In this document: positions 6,969 through 14,542 of the stretch, one piece after another
Position numbering within the stretch: position 1 is the stretch's first letter
Layout of the letters: the number at the start of each line of letters is the position of its first letter
Source: UBA3792 sp045576895
GTDB taxonomy: Bacteria; Bacillota; Clostridia; Christensenellales; CAG-138
Length of the DNA: 14,851 nucleotides
Reading direction: 5' to 3'
NCBI GenBank assembly: GCA_045576895.1
Contig: JAZNHI010000200.1
Coordinates: 1-14,851, forward strand
Notes under the pieces: model-generated
The model's input: the letters and a program-made list of their open reading frames with translations, nothing else
Database searches by the model: none
What the model was told of the DNA's origin: nothing
Translations under genes and position numbers: made by a program

Positions 6969-6997
6969 GTCGAGCCTCGACCGACAGCGCCCTTTTT
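6960..6997 (+). terminator. Riboswitch-controlled intrinsic terminator sharing the P1 strand
   Basis: Bases 6960-6972 pair with 6978-6990 (13 positions, one A-C mismatch, one G-U) around the loop AGCCT. A CC then T5 (6993-6997) follows. The 5' arm contains CTATTG (6963-6968), the 3' strand of aptamer helix P1, so the aptamer with P1 closed and the terminator cannot form together. Lysine-stabilised P1 should therefore block termination. Inferred outcome: transcription of kal and later genes is switched on by lysine. Confidence 0.85.
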
Positions 6998-7061
6998 ATG
7001 CAATCGGCTCCGGGCGTTCGATCCCCATAAATCAGCAAATCAATGTGAAGGAGAATCATAC

Positions 7062-7469
7062 ATGGAAAAACTGACATCTTTGCTCCGACTCCGCATGAGC
7101 GCAAAGGACGCGCATTACGGCGGAAACCTGGTGGACGGCGCGCATATGGTGCACCTGTTCGGCGACGTTGCGACCGAGCTTCTGATCAAGTGCGACGGCG
7201 ACGAAGGTCTGTTCTGCGCCTACGACAACATCGAGTTTCTGGCGCCGGTCTACGCGGGCGACTACATCGAAGCGTACGGCGAAATCGACCGCATCGGCAA
7301 CACCTCCCGCGGCATGACGTTCGAAGCGCGCAAGGTCATTGCGGCGCGTCCGGATATCAGCCCGAGCGCAGCCGACGTGCTCCCCGAACCGATCGTGGTC
7401 TGCCGCGCGCACGGCACCTGCGTCACGCCGAAGAACTGTCAGCGCATCGATCACAGCCAGGACAAGTAA
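7062..7469 (+). CDS. kal: 3-aminobutyryl-CoA ammonia-lyase
   Basis: This 135-residue protein removes ammonia from L-3-aminobutyryl-CoA to give crotonyl-CoA, the step that feeds the butyrate branch of lysine fermentation. The length and the opening L-R-x-R-M-S-A-K-D-A-H-Y-G-G-N-L-V-D-G-A fit Kal, a small hotdog-fold protein. The C-terminal part (VVCRAHGTCVTPKN) also fits the family as I remember it. The ATG at 7062 is chosen because GAAGGAG lies eight bases upstream; the frame stays open further upstream, but that stretch is the riboswitch and terminator. It is the first gene of the riboswitch-controlled operon, about 65 bases after the terminator, and kce follows after 13 bases. It acts in the cytoplasm on the CoA ester made by Kce. 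Confidence 0.88.
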   Translation: MEKLTSLLRLRMSAKDAHYGGNLVDGAHMVHLFGDVATELLIKCDGDEGLFCAYDNIEFLAPVYAGDYIEAYGEIDRIGNTSRGMTFEARKVIAARPDISPSAADVLPEPIVVCRAHGTCVTPKNCQRIDHSQDK

Positions 7470-7482
7470 CGGAGGGAACCCC

Positions 7483-8310
7483 ATGGAAAAGCTGATCATC
7501 ACAGCCGCCATCTGCGGCGCTGAAGTCACCAAGGCGAACAACCCCGCCGTTCCCTACACCGTCGAGGAGATGGTCCGCGAAGCGAAGCTCGCGTATGAAG
7601 CGGGCGCGGCGATCATCCACGTGCACGTCCGCGAGGACGACGGCACCCCCACGCAGGATCGCGAGCGCTTCCGCGTGGTCATGGACGCGATCCGAGCTGA
7701 GCTTCCCGACGTCATCATGATCCCGTCGACCGGCGGCGCGACCGGCATGACGCCCGAAGAGCGTCTGCAGCCGACCGAATTGTTCCCCGAGATGGCGACG
7801 CTCGACTGCGGCACCTGCAATTTCGGCGACGAGGTCTTTGAAAACACGATGCCCACGATGCGCGCGTTCGGCAAGCGCATGATCGAGAACAACATCAAGC
7901 CCGAATACGAATGCTTCGAGATCGGGCATCTCGACACCGTGCTCAATATGGCGAAGAAGGGCGAAGTCCCCGGCGCGCCGATGCAGTTCAACTTTGTGCT
8001 CGGCGTTCCCGGCTGCACGCCCGCGACCGTCGACAACCTTGCGTTCCTGGTCAATAAGATCCCGGCGGGCTCTACCTGGACCGTCACCGGCGTCGGCAGA
8101 TCCGCATGGACGATGGCGGCCGCCGGCATCATCATGGGCGGCAATGTCCGCGTCGGCTTTGAAGACAACGTGTACCTCGGCAAAGGACACAAGGCGGCTT
8201 CTAACGGCGAGCTTGTCGAAAAGGTCGTTCGTCTTGCAAAGGAACTCGGCAGAGAGATCGCAACGCCGGACGAAGCCCGCGCGATCCTTTCGATGCCCCC
8301 GCGTCAATAA
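7483..8310 (+). CDS. kce: 3-keto-5-aminohexanoate cleavage enzyme (BKACE family)
   Basis: The enzyme has 275 residues and condenses (S)-5-amino-3-oxohexanoate with acetyl-CoA to yield acetoacetate and (S)-3-aminobutyryl-CoA. It belongs to the zinc-dependent beta-keto acid cleavage (BKACE, DUF849) family with a TIM-barrel fold. The zinc ligands His46 and His48 are in IIHVHVR (44-50), and the conserved Glu is E227 in VRVGFEDNVYLG (222-233). E14 in ICGAEVTKANNPAVPYT and the stretch STGGATGMTPEER also fit. The ATG at 7483 has GGAGGG seven bases upstream; the longer frame starting inside kal is discarded. Kce lies between kal and kdd, next to the enzymes that use its product and make its substrate. 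A 41-base AT-rich spacer follows. Confidence 0.93.
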   Translation: MEKLIITAAICGAEVTKANNPAVPYTVEEMVREAKLAYEAGAAIIHVHVREDDGTPTQDRERFRVVMDAIRAELPDVIMIPSTGGATGMTPEERLQPTELFPEMATLDCGTCNFGDEVFENTMPTMRAFGKRMIENNIKPEYECFEIGHLDTVLNMAKKGEVPGAPMQFNFVLGVPGCTPATVDNLAFLVNKIPAGSTWTVTGVGRSAWTMAAAGIIMGGNVRVGFEDNVYLGKGHKAASNGELVEKVVRLAKELGREIATPDEARAILSMPPRQ

Positions 8311-8351
8311 TCAATTAAATATCTATAAAATCAATTTCAGGAGGATTCACA

Positions 8352-9404
8352 ATGGAACAGTTAAAGGGCAATAAGTACGGCACCCACCGCGTCATCGAGC
8401 CGAAGGGCGTTCTCACGCAGGCGGCATGGAAGATCGACAACGACATGACCAAGCGCTACAGCAATGAGATCATCTGCGACGTCATCTCTCTGAACATCGA
8501 CTCCGCATCCTTCACGCAGATCGAAGAAGCGTGCGGCGGCGACGAGCAAAAGATCGGCGAAATGATCCTCGGCATCGTGGCGGAACGCGGCAAGCAGCAG
8601 AACCCGGTCACCGGATCCGGCGGCATGTTCATCGGCAAGGTCGCCTACATCGGCGAAGATCTTCTGAAGAAGCCCGATTTCGACCTCAAGGTCGGCGACA
8701 AGATCGCGTCCCTCGTCTCCCTGTCCATGACGCCGCTGAAGATCGACCGCATCAAGGCGATCCACAAGGACATCGACCGCGTCGACATCGACGGTCAGGC
8801 GGTGCTGTTTGAGTCCGCGATCTACGCAAAGCTCCCCGAGGACATGTCCGAAGCGCTGGCGCTTGCGGCGCTCGACGTGGCAGGCGCACCCGCGCAGGCA
8901 AGAAAGCTCCCGAAGGAAGGCGATTCCGTGCTGATCCTCGGCGCAAACGGCAAGAGCGGCGTGCTCTGCGGCTGGGAAGCGCTCAAGAAGGTCGGCCCGA
9001 ACGGCAAGGTCGTCGGCGTCGTCCGCAACCCGAAACAGGTCCCGGCGCTGATCGAACTCGGCGTTTACACCGACGTCATCGTGGCGGACTGCACGAAGCC
9101 GGTCGAAGTGCTGGAAAAGGCGCTCGAAGTCAACGGCGGCAAAGAGTATGATATCTCCATCTGCTGCGTCAATATCGAATCCTGCGAGATGAGCGCGATC
9201 CTCCCGGTCCGCGACGACGGTCTCGTATACTTCTTCTCCATGGCGACCTCCTTCACGAAGGCGGCGTTGGGCGCAGAGGGCGTCGGCAAGGACGTCACCA
9301 TGATCGTCGGCAACGGCTACACCAAGAACCATGCCGAGATCACGCTGAATGTGCTCCGCGAGAACGAAAAGCTCAGAAAGCTCTTCGACGAAAAATACTG
9401 CTGA
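8352..9404 (+). CDS. kdd: L-erythro-3,5-diaminohexanoate dehydrogenase
   Basis: The enzyme has 350 residues and oxidatively deaminates (3S,5S)-3,5-diaminohexanoate to (S)-5-amino-3-oxohexanoate and ammonia with NAD(P)+. A Rossmann-type nucleotide-binding turn, LGANGKSG, is at residues 196-203, preceded by a GroES-like N-terminal half. The characteristic openings (GTHRVIEPKGVLTQAAWKID, NPVTGSGGMFIGKV) match Kdd from lysine fermenters. The ATG at 8352 has AGGAGG eight bases upstream. It is the third gene of the lysine operon and provides the substrate of Kce just upstream. A stable hairpin followed by four Ts lies between its stop and kamA, the only sizeable break in the operon. Confidence 0.93.
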   Translation: MEQLKGNKYGTHRVIEPKGVLTQAAWKIDNDMTKRYSNEIICDVISLNIDSASFTQIEEACGGDEQKIGEMILGIVAERGKQQNPVTGSGGMFIGKVAYIGEDLLKKPDFDLKVGDKIASLVSLSMTPLKIDRIKAIHKDIDRVDIDGQAVLFESAIYAKLPEDMSEALALAALDVAGAPAQARKLPKEGDSVLILGANGKSGVLCGWEALKKVGPNGKVVGVVRNPKQVPALIELGVYTDVIVADCTKPVEVLEKALEVNGGKEYDISICCVNIESCEMSAILPVRDDGLVYFFSMATSFTKAALGAEGVGKDVTMIVGNGYTKNHAEITLNVLRENEKLRKLFDEKYC

Positions 9405-9413
9405 CATCATCCT

Positions 9414-9452
9414 CGTGAGAGTAGGACCCGCGTCCTGCTCTCGCGGTTTTCT
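9414..9452 (+). terminator. Intra-operon hairpin between kdd and kamA (weak terminator or mRNA-stabilising)
   Basis: Bases 9414-9427 pair with 9432-9445 over 14 pairs (two of them G-U) around the loop CCGC. G-TTTT-C-T follows at 9446-9452. The stem is strong but the U-tract is short and interrupted, so partial termination or protection of the upstream mRNA from 3' decay are both possible. No promoter fits in the 30 bases before kamA, so kamA must depend on read-through. Confidence 0.6.
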
Positions 9453-9476
9453 ATTCCGACAACAGGAGGTATTCTT

Positions 9477-10727
9477 ATGAAAACCCGCAACGGTCTGTTT
9501 GCCGACGTTCCCGAAGAACAGTGGAACGACTGGCATTGGCAAGTAGCTCACCGCGCCGAAACGCTCGACGATCTCAAAAAGGTCATGACGCTGACCCCCG
9601 AGGAGGAGGAAGGCATCAAAAAGACGCTCGGCAAGCTCCGCATGGCGATCACGCCGTACTATCTCTCGCTGATCGACCTCGACGATCCCTACGATCCGAT
9701 CCGCAAGATGGCGATCCCGCGCGCGGAGGAGCTTGACTACGCAGATTATGAAGACGCCGACCCGCTGCACGAGGACACCGATTCCCCCGTCCCGGGTCTT
9801 ACCCACCGCTATCCGGACCGCGTGCTGTTTTTGATCACGGACATGTGCTCCATGTACTGCCGTCACTGCACGCGCCGCCGCTTCGCCGGACAGAACGACT
9901 GCGGCGTCCCCGCAGCGCAGATCGACAAGGGCATCGAGTATGTCGCAAACCATCCCGAGGTCCGCGACGTGCTTCTTTCCGGCGGCGACGCGCTGATGGT
10001 CGGCGACAAGATGCTCGAAAGCATCATTCAGAGGCTCCGCGCGATCCCGCACGTCGAGATCATCCGCCTCGGCTCGCGCACGCCGGTCGTATGCCCGCAG
10101 CGCATCACGCCCGAGCTGTGCAGCATGCTCAAAAAGTATCATCCCATCTGGCTCAACACGCACTTCAACACGCCGAAGGAATTCACGCCCGAAGCCGCAA
10201 AGGCGTGCGCCATGCTCGCAGACGCGGGCATTCCGCTGGGCAACCAGAGTGTGCTTTTGGCCGGCATCAACGACTGCAGCCACGTCATGATGGAGCTCGT
10301 GCACGGGCTTGTCAAGATGCGCGTGCGTCCGTACTACATCTACGCCTGCGACCCGTCCCTTGGACTTTCGCACTTCCGTACGCCGGTATCGAAGGGCATC
10401 GAGATCATGGAAGCGCTGCGCGGACACACCTCCGGCTACTGCATCCCGACGTTCGTCGTCGACGCGCCGGGCGGCGGCGGCAAGACGCCCGTCATGCCGA
10501 CGTATCTCATTTCGCAGACGCCGAGAAAGGTCATCCTGAGAAACTTCGAGGGCGTCATCACGTCCTACACCGAGCCGGAGCATTACGTGCAGAACTGCCA
10601 CTGCGACGTCTGCACGGGCAAGCGCAAGGTCGAGAAGACCGGCGTTGCGTACGTTGCCGAAGGCACGAAGCAGCACTATCTGGAGCCGACCAAGCTTCTC
10701 CGCAACGAGCGGCACGTCAAGCACTGA
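9477..10727 (+). CDS. kamA: L-lysine 2,3-aminomutase
   Basis: This 416-residue radical SAM enzyme converts L-lysine to L-beta-lysine and is the entry step of the pathway. The iron-sulfur motif is C-x3-C-x2-C at Cys124, Cys128 and Cys131 (CSMYCRHCTRRR). The pyridoxal phosphate lysine is Lys336 in PGGGGK (331-336). Asp292 and Asp330 match the acidic residues that recognise the substrate amino group. Cys243 and the C-terminal NCHCDVC (373-379) fit the structural zinc site linking subunits. The length equals that of the clostridial enzyme. The ATG at 9477 has AGGAGG about eight bases upstream. It is followed by kamD after nine bases, so mutase genes A, D and E form one block. It is cytoplasmic and oxygen-sensitive. 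Confidence 0.96.
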   Translation: MKTRNGLFADVPEEQWNDWHWQVAHRAETLDDLKKVMTLTPEEEEGIKKTLGKLRMAITPYYLSLIDLDDPYDPIRKMAIPRAEELDYADYEDADPLHEDTDSPVPGLTHRYPDRVLFLITDMCSMYCRHCTRRRFAGQNDCGVPAAQIDKGIEYVANHPEVRDVLLSGGDALMVGDKMLESIIQRLRAIPHVEIIRLGSRTPVVCPQRITPELCSMLKKYHPIWLNTHFNTPKEFTPEAAKACAMLADAGIPLGNQSVLLAGINDCSHVMMELVHGLVKMRVRPYYIYACDPSLGLSHFRTPVSKGIEIMEALRGHTSGYCIPTFVVDAPGGGGKTPVMPTYLISQTPRKVILRNFEGVITSYTEPEHYVQNCHCDVCTGKRKVEKTGVAYVAEGTKQHYLEPTKLLRNERHVKH

Positions 10728-10736
10728 GGACCGCCT

Positions 10737-12299
10737 ATGGAGAGCAAACTCGGACTGAACTTTGATCTGGTCAATGAGGCGCGGGCAAGCGCGGCGCACG
10801 TCGCCGCCGACGTGCAGCGCTTCATCGACCTGCACACGACCGTCACGGTGGAACGCACCGTCTGCCGTCTTCTGGGCATCGACGGTGTCAACGACATGGA
10901 CGTTCCCATGCCGAACGTGGTCGTGGATTATCTCACCGAAAACGCGCTGCTCCCGATGGGCGCGGCGTGGATGCTCGGCACGGCGATCCTGGAGACCGGG
11001 CTTACGCCGCAGGGCGTCGCGGAAGCGATCGACCGGGGCGAGCTCGATCTCACAAAGCTTCCCGCGCACAGCGAGGAAGAGATCCGAACAGCCCTTCAGC
11101 CGCACATCGATGCGGCGATGGAGCGCATCAACCGCAACGTTGCGAAGCGGAACGAGTACCTCGGACGCTTCGGCGACAAGCAGGGTCCGTACCTGTACAT
11201 CATCGTTGCGACCGGCAACATCTATGAGGACATCATCCAGGCGAAGGCGGGCGCAAAGCAGGGCGCGGACATCATCGCGGTCATCCGCACGACCGGGCAG
11301 TCGCTTCTGGACTACGTCCCCTACGGCGCAACGACCGAGGGCTTCGGCGGCACCTACGCCACGCAGGAAAACTTCCGCCTGATGCGCGCCGCGCTGGACG
11401 AGGTCGGCGAGGAACAGCACCGGTACATTCGCCTGTGCAACTACTGCTCGGGTCTGTGCATGCCGGAGATCGCGGCGATGGGCGCATTGGAACGGCTCGA
11501 CGTCATGCTGAACGACGCGCTGTACGGCATCCTGTTCCGCGACATCAACATGCAGCGCACGATCGTCGACCAGTACTTTTCCCGCATCATCAACGGCTAC
11601 GCGGGCGTTATCATCAACACCGGCGAAGACAACTACCTGACGACCGACGACGCGATCACCTCCGCGCACACGGTTCTTGCATCCCAGTTCCTGAACGAGG
11701 CGTTCGCAAAGTGCGCGGGCATGCGCGAAGAGCAGATGGGTCTCGGTCATGCGTTCGAGATGGATCCGTCCGTCGAGAACACCTTCCTCTATGAGCTTGC
11801 GCAGGCGGAGATGGCGCGCGAGATCTTCCCGAACGCACCTTTGAAGTACATGCCGCCGACCAAGTACATGACCGGCAACATCTTCCGCGGGCACATCCAG
11901 GATGCGCTGTTCAACATGGTCACGATCCTGACGAATCAGAAGCTGCACCTCCTCGGCATGATGACCGAGGCGATCCACACGCCGTTCATGTCGGACCGTG
12001 CGCTGTCGATCGAAAACGCGCAGTACATCTTCCGCACGATGAAGGATCTCGGCAGCGAGCTGACCTTCAAGGAGGGCGGCATCATCCGCACCCGCGCAAA
12101 CGAAGTGCTGACGAAGGCAACCGAGCTTTTGAAGGAAATCGAAACGCTCGGGCTCTTCACCACGCTGGAGCGCGGCATCTTCGCGGACGTCAAGCGTCCG
12201 AAGGACGGCGGCAAAGGACTTGCCGGCGTCGTCATCAAGGATGCGCACTACTTCAACCCGTTTATCGAGGTCATGAAAGGCAAGGTGGCAAACGAATGA
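10737..12299 (+). CDS. kamD: Lysine 5,6-aminomutase, alpha subunit
   Basis: This 520-residue large subunit of the adenosylcobalamin- and pyridoxal-phosphate-dependent mutase moves the terminal amino group of L-beta-lysine (or D-lysine) to carbon 5. Its length and internal stretches (IVATGNIYEDIIQAKAGAKQGAD, YGATTEGFGGTYATQENFRLMR, NGYAGVIINTGEDNYLTT) agree with KamD, a TIM-barrel protein that holds the active site with the small subunit. The ATG at 10737 follows a TGAGGA that overlaps the kamA stop and serves as ribosome site. Its last codons overlap the kamE start (ATGA at 12296-12299), as expected for subunits made in equal amounts. KamBC, encoded upstream of the riboswitch, would reactivate this enzyme. 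Confidence 0.95.
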   Translation: MESKLGLNFDLVNEARASAAHVAADVQRFIDLHTTVTVERTVCRLLGIDGVNDMDVPMPNVVVDYLTENALLPMGAAWMLGTAILETGLTPQGVAEAIDRGELDLTKLPAHSEEEIRTALQPHIDAAMERINRNVAKRNEYLGRFGDKQGPYLYIIVATGNIYEDIIQAKAGAKQGADIIAVIRTTGQSLLDYVPYGATTEGFGGTYATQENFRLMRAALDEVGEEQHRYIRLCNYCSGLCMPEIAAMGALERLDVMLNDALYGILFRDINMQRTIVDQYFSRIINGYAGVIINTGEDNYLTTDDAITSAHTVLASQFLNEAFAKCAGMREEQMGLGHAFEMDPSVENTFLYELAQAEMAREIFPNAPLKYMPPTKYMTGNIFRGHIQDALFNMVTILTNQKLHLLGMMTEAIHTPFMSDRALSIENAQYIFRTMKDLGSELTFKEGGIIRTRANEVLTKATELLKEIETLGLFTTLERGIFADVKRPKDGGKGLAGVVIKDAHYFNPFIEVMKGKVANE

Positions 12300-13084
12300 G
12301 CAGCGGATTGTACAATACCCATAAGATCGAATTCGATACCACTCTCGACCTCACGCGTCTGAAGCCGTACGGCGACACAATGAACGACGGCAAGGTGCAG
12401 CTGAGCTTTACCCTGCCGATCAAGGACGACGAGCGCGGCGTGGAAGCGGCGCGGCAGATCGCAAAGAAGATGGGACTGGACGAGCCGAACGTGACGTATC
12501 ACGCCCCGCTCGACAAGGAATTCACGTTCTACGTGGTCTACGGCAGCTGCGTGCACACCGTCAACTACGAGGACATCCACGTCATCACCGTGGAATCCGA
12601 CGTTATGACGATGGAGGAAACGAACGACTACATCCGCGAGCACATCGGCAGGAAGGTCGTGATGGTGGGCGCCTCTACCGGCACCGACGCGCACACGGTC
12701 GGTATCGACGCGATCATGAACCGCAAGGGCTTTGCGGGGCATTACGGCGTGGAGCGCTATGAGATGGTCGAGGCGTACAACCTCGGCTCGCAGGTCAGCA
12801 ACGAAGACTTCATCAAAAAGGCGGTCGAGGTCCACGCAGACGCGCTGCTGGTGTCCCAGACGGTCACGCAGAAGGACATTCATATTCAGAATCTTTCGAA
12901 CCTCATCGAGCTTCTGGAAGCAGAAGGCCTGCGCGACAAGTTCGTGGTAGTCTGCGGCGGTCCGCGCATCACGCATGAGCTTGCGAAGGAGCTGGGCTTC
13001 GACGCGGGCTTCGGCGCAGGCACGTACGGCGACGACGTGGCAAGCTTCGTCGTCACGGAAATGGTCAAACGCGGCATGAAATAA
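12296..13084 (+). CDS. kamE: Lysine 5,6-aminomutase, beta (cobalamin-binding) subunit
   Basis: This 262-residue small subunit of lysine 5,6-aminomutase carries the B12-binding Rossmann domain. The D-x-H-x-x-G motif is D131-A-H133-T-V-G136 (in GASTGTDAHTVGID), where His133 is the lower axial cobalt ligand. Lys144 in NRKGFAGHYG is at the position that binds pyridoxal phosphate in the known clostridial enzyme, and both residue numbers coincide with it. The N-terminal 100 residues form the dimerisation part. Its start overlaps kamD by four bases, with the AAGGTGG region upstream acting as ribosome site. It is followed after 43 bases by atoD. It acts in the cytoplasm as a KamD-KamE complex. Confidence 0.96.
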   Translation: MSSGLYNTHKIEFDTTLDLTRLKPYGDTMNDGKVQLSFTLPIKDDERGVEAARQIAKKMGLDEPNVTYHAPLDKEFTFYVVYGSCVHTVNYEDIHVITVESDVMTMEETNDYIREHIGRKVVMVGASTGTDAHTVGIDAIMNRKGFAGHYGVERYEMVEAYNLGSQVSNEDFIKKAVEVHADALLVSQTVTQKDIHIQNLSNLIELLEAEGLRDKFVVVCGGPRITHELAKELGFDAGFGAGTYGDDVASFVVTEMVKRGMK

Positions 13085-13127
13085 TCATCCGCAAAGATAG
13101 AACCGAAATCAACAAGGAGGAACAATC

Positions 13128-13820
13128 ATGGCAAAGAAACCGGTCATCACTGCCGCCGAGGCAGCGAAAATGATTCCCGACGGCGCTGTCGTAATGTGCG
13201 GCGGATTCTTAGGCTGCGGTCAGGCGCTCGCCGTCGTCAAGGAGCTCGTAAAGCTCGGCACGAAGGATCTCACGCTGATCGCAAACGACATGGGCCGCGC
13301 AGTCGGTCCCATGGGCGAAGAGTTCTTCGGCATTGCGGAACTGATCCACAACCATCAGGTCAAGCGCGTCATCGCAACGCACGTCGGTATGACGCCCGAA
13401 GTCGGCGAACAGATGAACGCCGGCACGCTCGAAGTCAACCTGATCCCGCAGGGCTCTATGGCGGAGTGCATCCGCGCAGGCGGCGCGGGACTGGGCGGCG
13501 TTCTCACCCCCGTCGGCGTCGACACGCTGATCGAGGAAAGCCCGCTGTGCCTCGGCAAGCAGGAGATTGACGGAAAGCAGTATCTTCTGATGAAGCCGAT
13601 CCATGCGGACTTTGCGCTCCTGGGCACCTATAAGTGCGACGAAGCGGGCAACTGCTGGTACAAGGGCACGATGCGCAACTTCAACACGGTCATGGCGACC
13701 GCGGCGGACGTCGTCATCGCCGAGACCGAATACCTCGTTCCCGTTGGCGAGATCGAGCCCGAGAACATCCACACCTACGGCATGTGCGTCGACTACATTG
13801 TGGAAGGAGAGAGAAAGTAA
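13128..13820 (+). CDS. atoD: Butyrate-acetoacetate CoA-transferase, subunit A
   Basis: The 230-residue alpha subunit of a family I CoA-transferase. The glycine-rich CoA-binding turn GGFLGCG is at residues 25-31, and the stretches LTLIANDMG, IPQGSMAECIRAGGAGLGG and GVDTLIEE are typical of AtoD/ScoA. In lysine fermentation this enzyme moves CoA from butyryl-CoA to the acetoacetate released by Kce, giving butyrate and acetoacetyl-CoA. The specificity is inferred from the operon, since sequence alone does not separate it from acetate- or succinate-using relatives. The ATG at 13128 has AAGGAGGA about eight bases upstream. The stop overlaps the atoA start by one base (TAATG). Confidence 0.9.
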   Translation: MAKKPVITAAEAAKMIPDGAVVMCGGFLGCGQALAVVKELVKLGTKDLTLIANDMGRAVGPMGEEFFGIAELIHNHQVKRVIATHVGMTPEVGEQMNAGTLEVNLIPQGSMAECIRAGGAGLGGVLTPVGVDTLIEESPLCLGKQEIDGKQYLLMKPIHADFALLGTYKCDEAGNCWYKGTMRNFNTVMATAADVVIAETEYLVPVGEIEPENIHTYGMCVDYIVEGERK

Positions 13821-14488
13821 TGGATAAGAACGAAATCAAAGCCTTTATCGCAAAGCGCTGCGCGAAAGAACTGAAGGACGGCGACGTCGTCAACCTCGGC
13901 ATCGGCCTTCCCACCATGATCCCAGGCTTCCTTCCCGAGGGCGTTGACCTCGTCATCCATGCCGAGCTCGGCATCGTCGGCGCAGGCGCGACCCCGAAAG
14001 AGGGCGACGCGAACTACGATCCGTACCATGTCGTCGACGCAGGCGGCAACGTCGCTTCCGTGGCGTTCGGCGGCGGCTTCATCGACTCCGCAACGAACTT
14101 CGGTCTGATCCGCGGCGGTCACGTCGACGCGTGCTTCCTCGGCGCGCTCGAAGTCGACCAGGAGGGCAACCTCGCAAACTGGATCATCCCCGGCAAGCGC
14201 ATGCCCGGCATGGGCGGCGCAATGGACCTGTGCGTCGGCGCGCGTAACTGCATCGTCTGCATGGAGCACACCGCAAAGGGCAACCCGAAGATCCTCGAAA
14301 AGTGCCGTCTCCCGCTCACCGCTTCGCATTGCGTGAAGAAGATCATCACCGAGATGTGCGTCCTCGAAGTCATCGAAAACGGACTTCTGATGACCGAGAT
14401 CAATCCGGAATTCACCGTCGAACAGGTGCAGGCGGCAACCGCAGCCCCCATCACCGTGGCGGAGAATCTCAAGAGCATGATCGACTGA
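13820..14488 (+). CDS. atoA: Butyrate-acetoacetate CoA-transferase, subunit B
   Basis: The 222-residue beta subunit, carrying the catalytic Glu that forms the glutamyl-CoA thioester. Glu49 in HAELGIVGAG fits the E-x-G-x-x-G active-site motif, here ELGIVG rather than the more usual ENGILG. NLGIGLPT (25-32), GGGFIDSATNFGLIRGGHVD and GMGGAMDL are further family marks. The true start is ATG 13820, overlapping the atoD stop by one base, with GGAGAGAG just upstream; the longer open frame beginning at 13634 lies inside atoD and is discarded. It is the last gene of the operon, 13 bases before a strong terminator. Together with AtoD it completes butyrate formation. Confidence 0.92.
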   Translation: MDKNEIKAFIAKRCAKELKDGDVVNLGIGLPTMIPGFLPEGVDLVIHAELGIVGAGATPKEGDANYDPYHVVDAGGNVASVAFGGGFIDSATNFGLIRGGHVDACFLGALEVDQEGNLANWIIPGKRMPGMGGAMDLCVGARNCIVCMEHTAKGNPKILEKCRLPLTASHCVKKIITEMCVLEVIENGLLMTEINPEFTVEQVQAATAAPITVAENLKSMID

Positions 14489-14501
14489 AACACTGTATGA
14501 C

Positions 14502-14532
14502 AAAAAGCCCGACCGTCCGGTCGGGCTTTTTT
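14502..14532 (+). terminator. Bidirectional intrinsic terminator after atoA
   Basis: A 13-pair perfect stem (14502-14514 with 14519-14531, loop GTCC) has T6 at its end on the plus strand and A5 at its start. It would therefore end both the lysine operon and the convergent gene at the right edge. Confidence 0.95.
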
Positions 14533-14542
14533 ATTGCAGGAT

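Noticed and set aside
6810..7061. Upstream in-frame extension of kal
   Set aside because: The stretch is the riboswitch and its terminator. The best ribosome site is right before ATG 7062, and the resulting 135 residues match the family length.
6732..7061. A cobalamin riboswitch, expected because KamDE needs B12
   Set aside because: No B12-box-like block was seen. The conserved blocks present fit the lysine class.
8311..8351. AT-rich spacer before kdd considered as an internal promoter
   Set aside because: There is a TATAAA-like string but no convincing -35 at the right distance, and the spacer is short. An AT-rich translation start region is enough to explain it.
8361..12248. A 1295-codon open frame on the minus strand, opposite kdd, kamA and kamD
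   Set aside because: The plus strand encodes well-known enzymes with intact motifs. GC-rich third positions leave few stop codons in the antisense frame. The translation is low-complexity Arg/Asp/Val/His text with no domain and no ribosome site.
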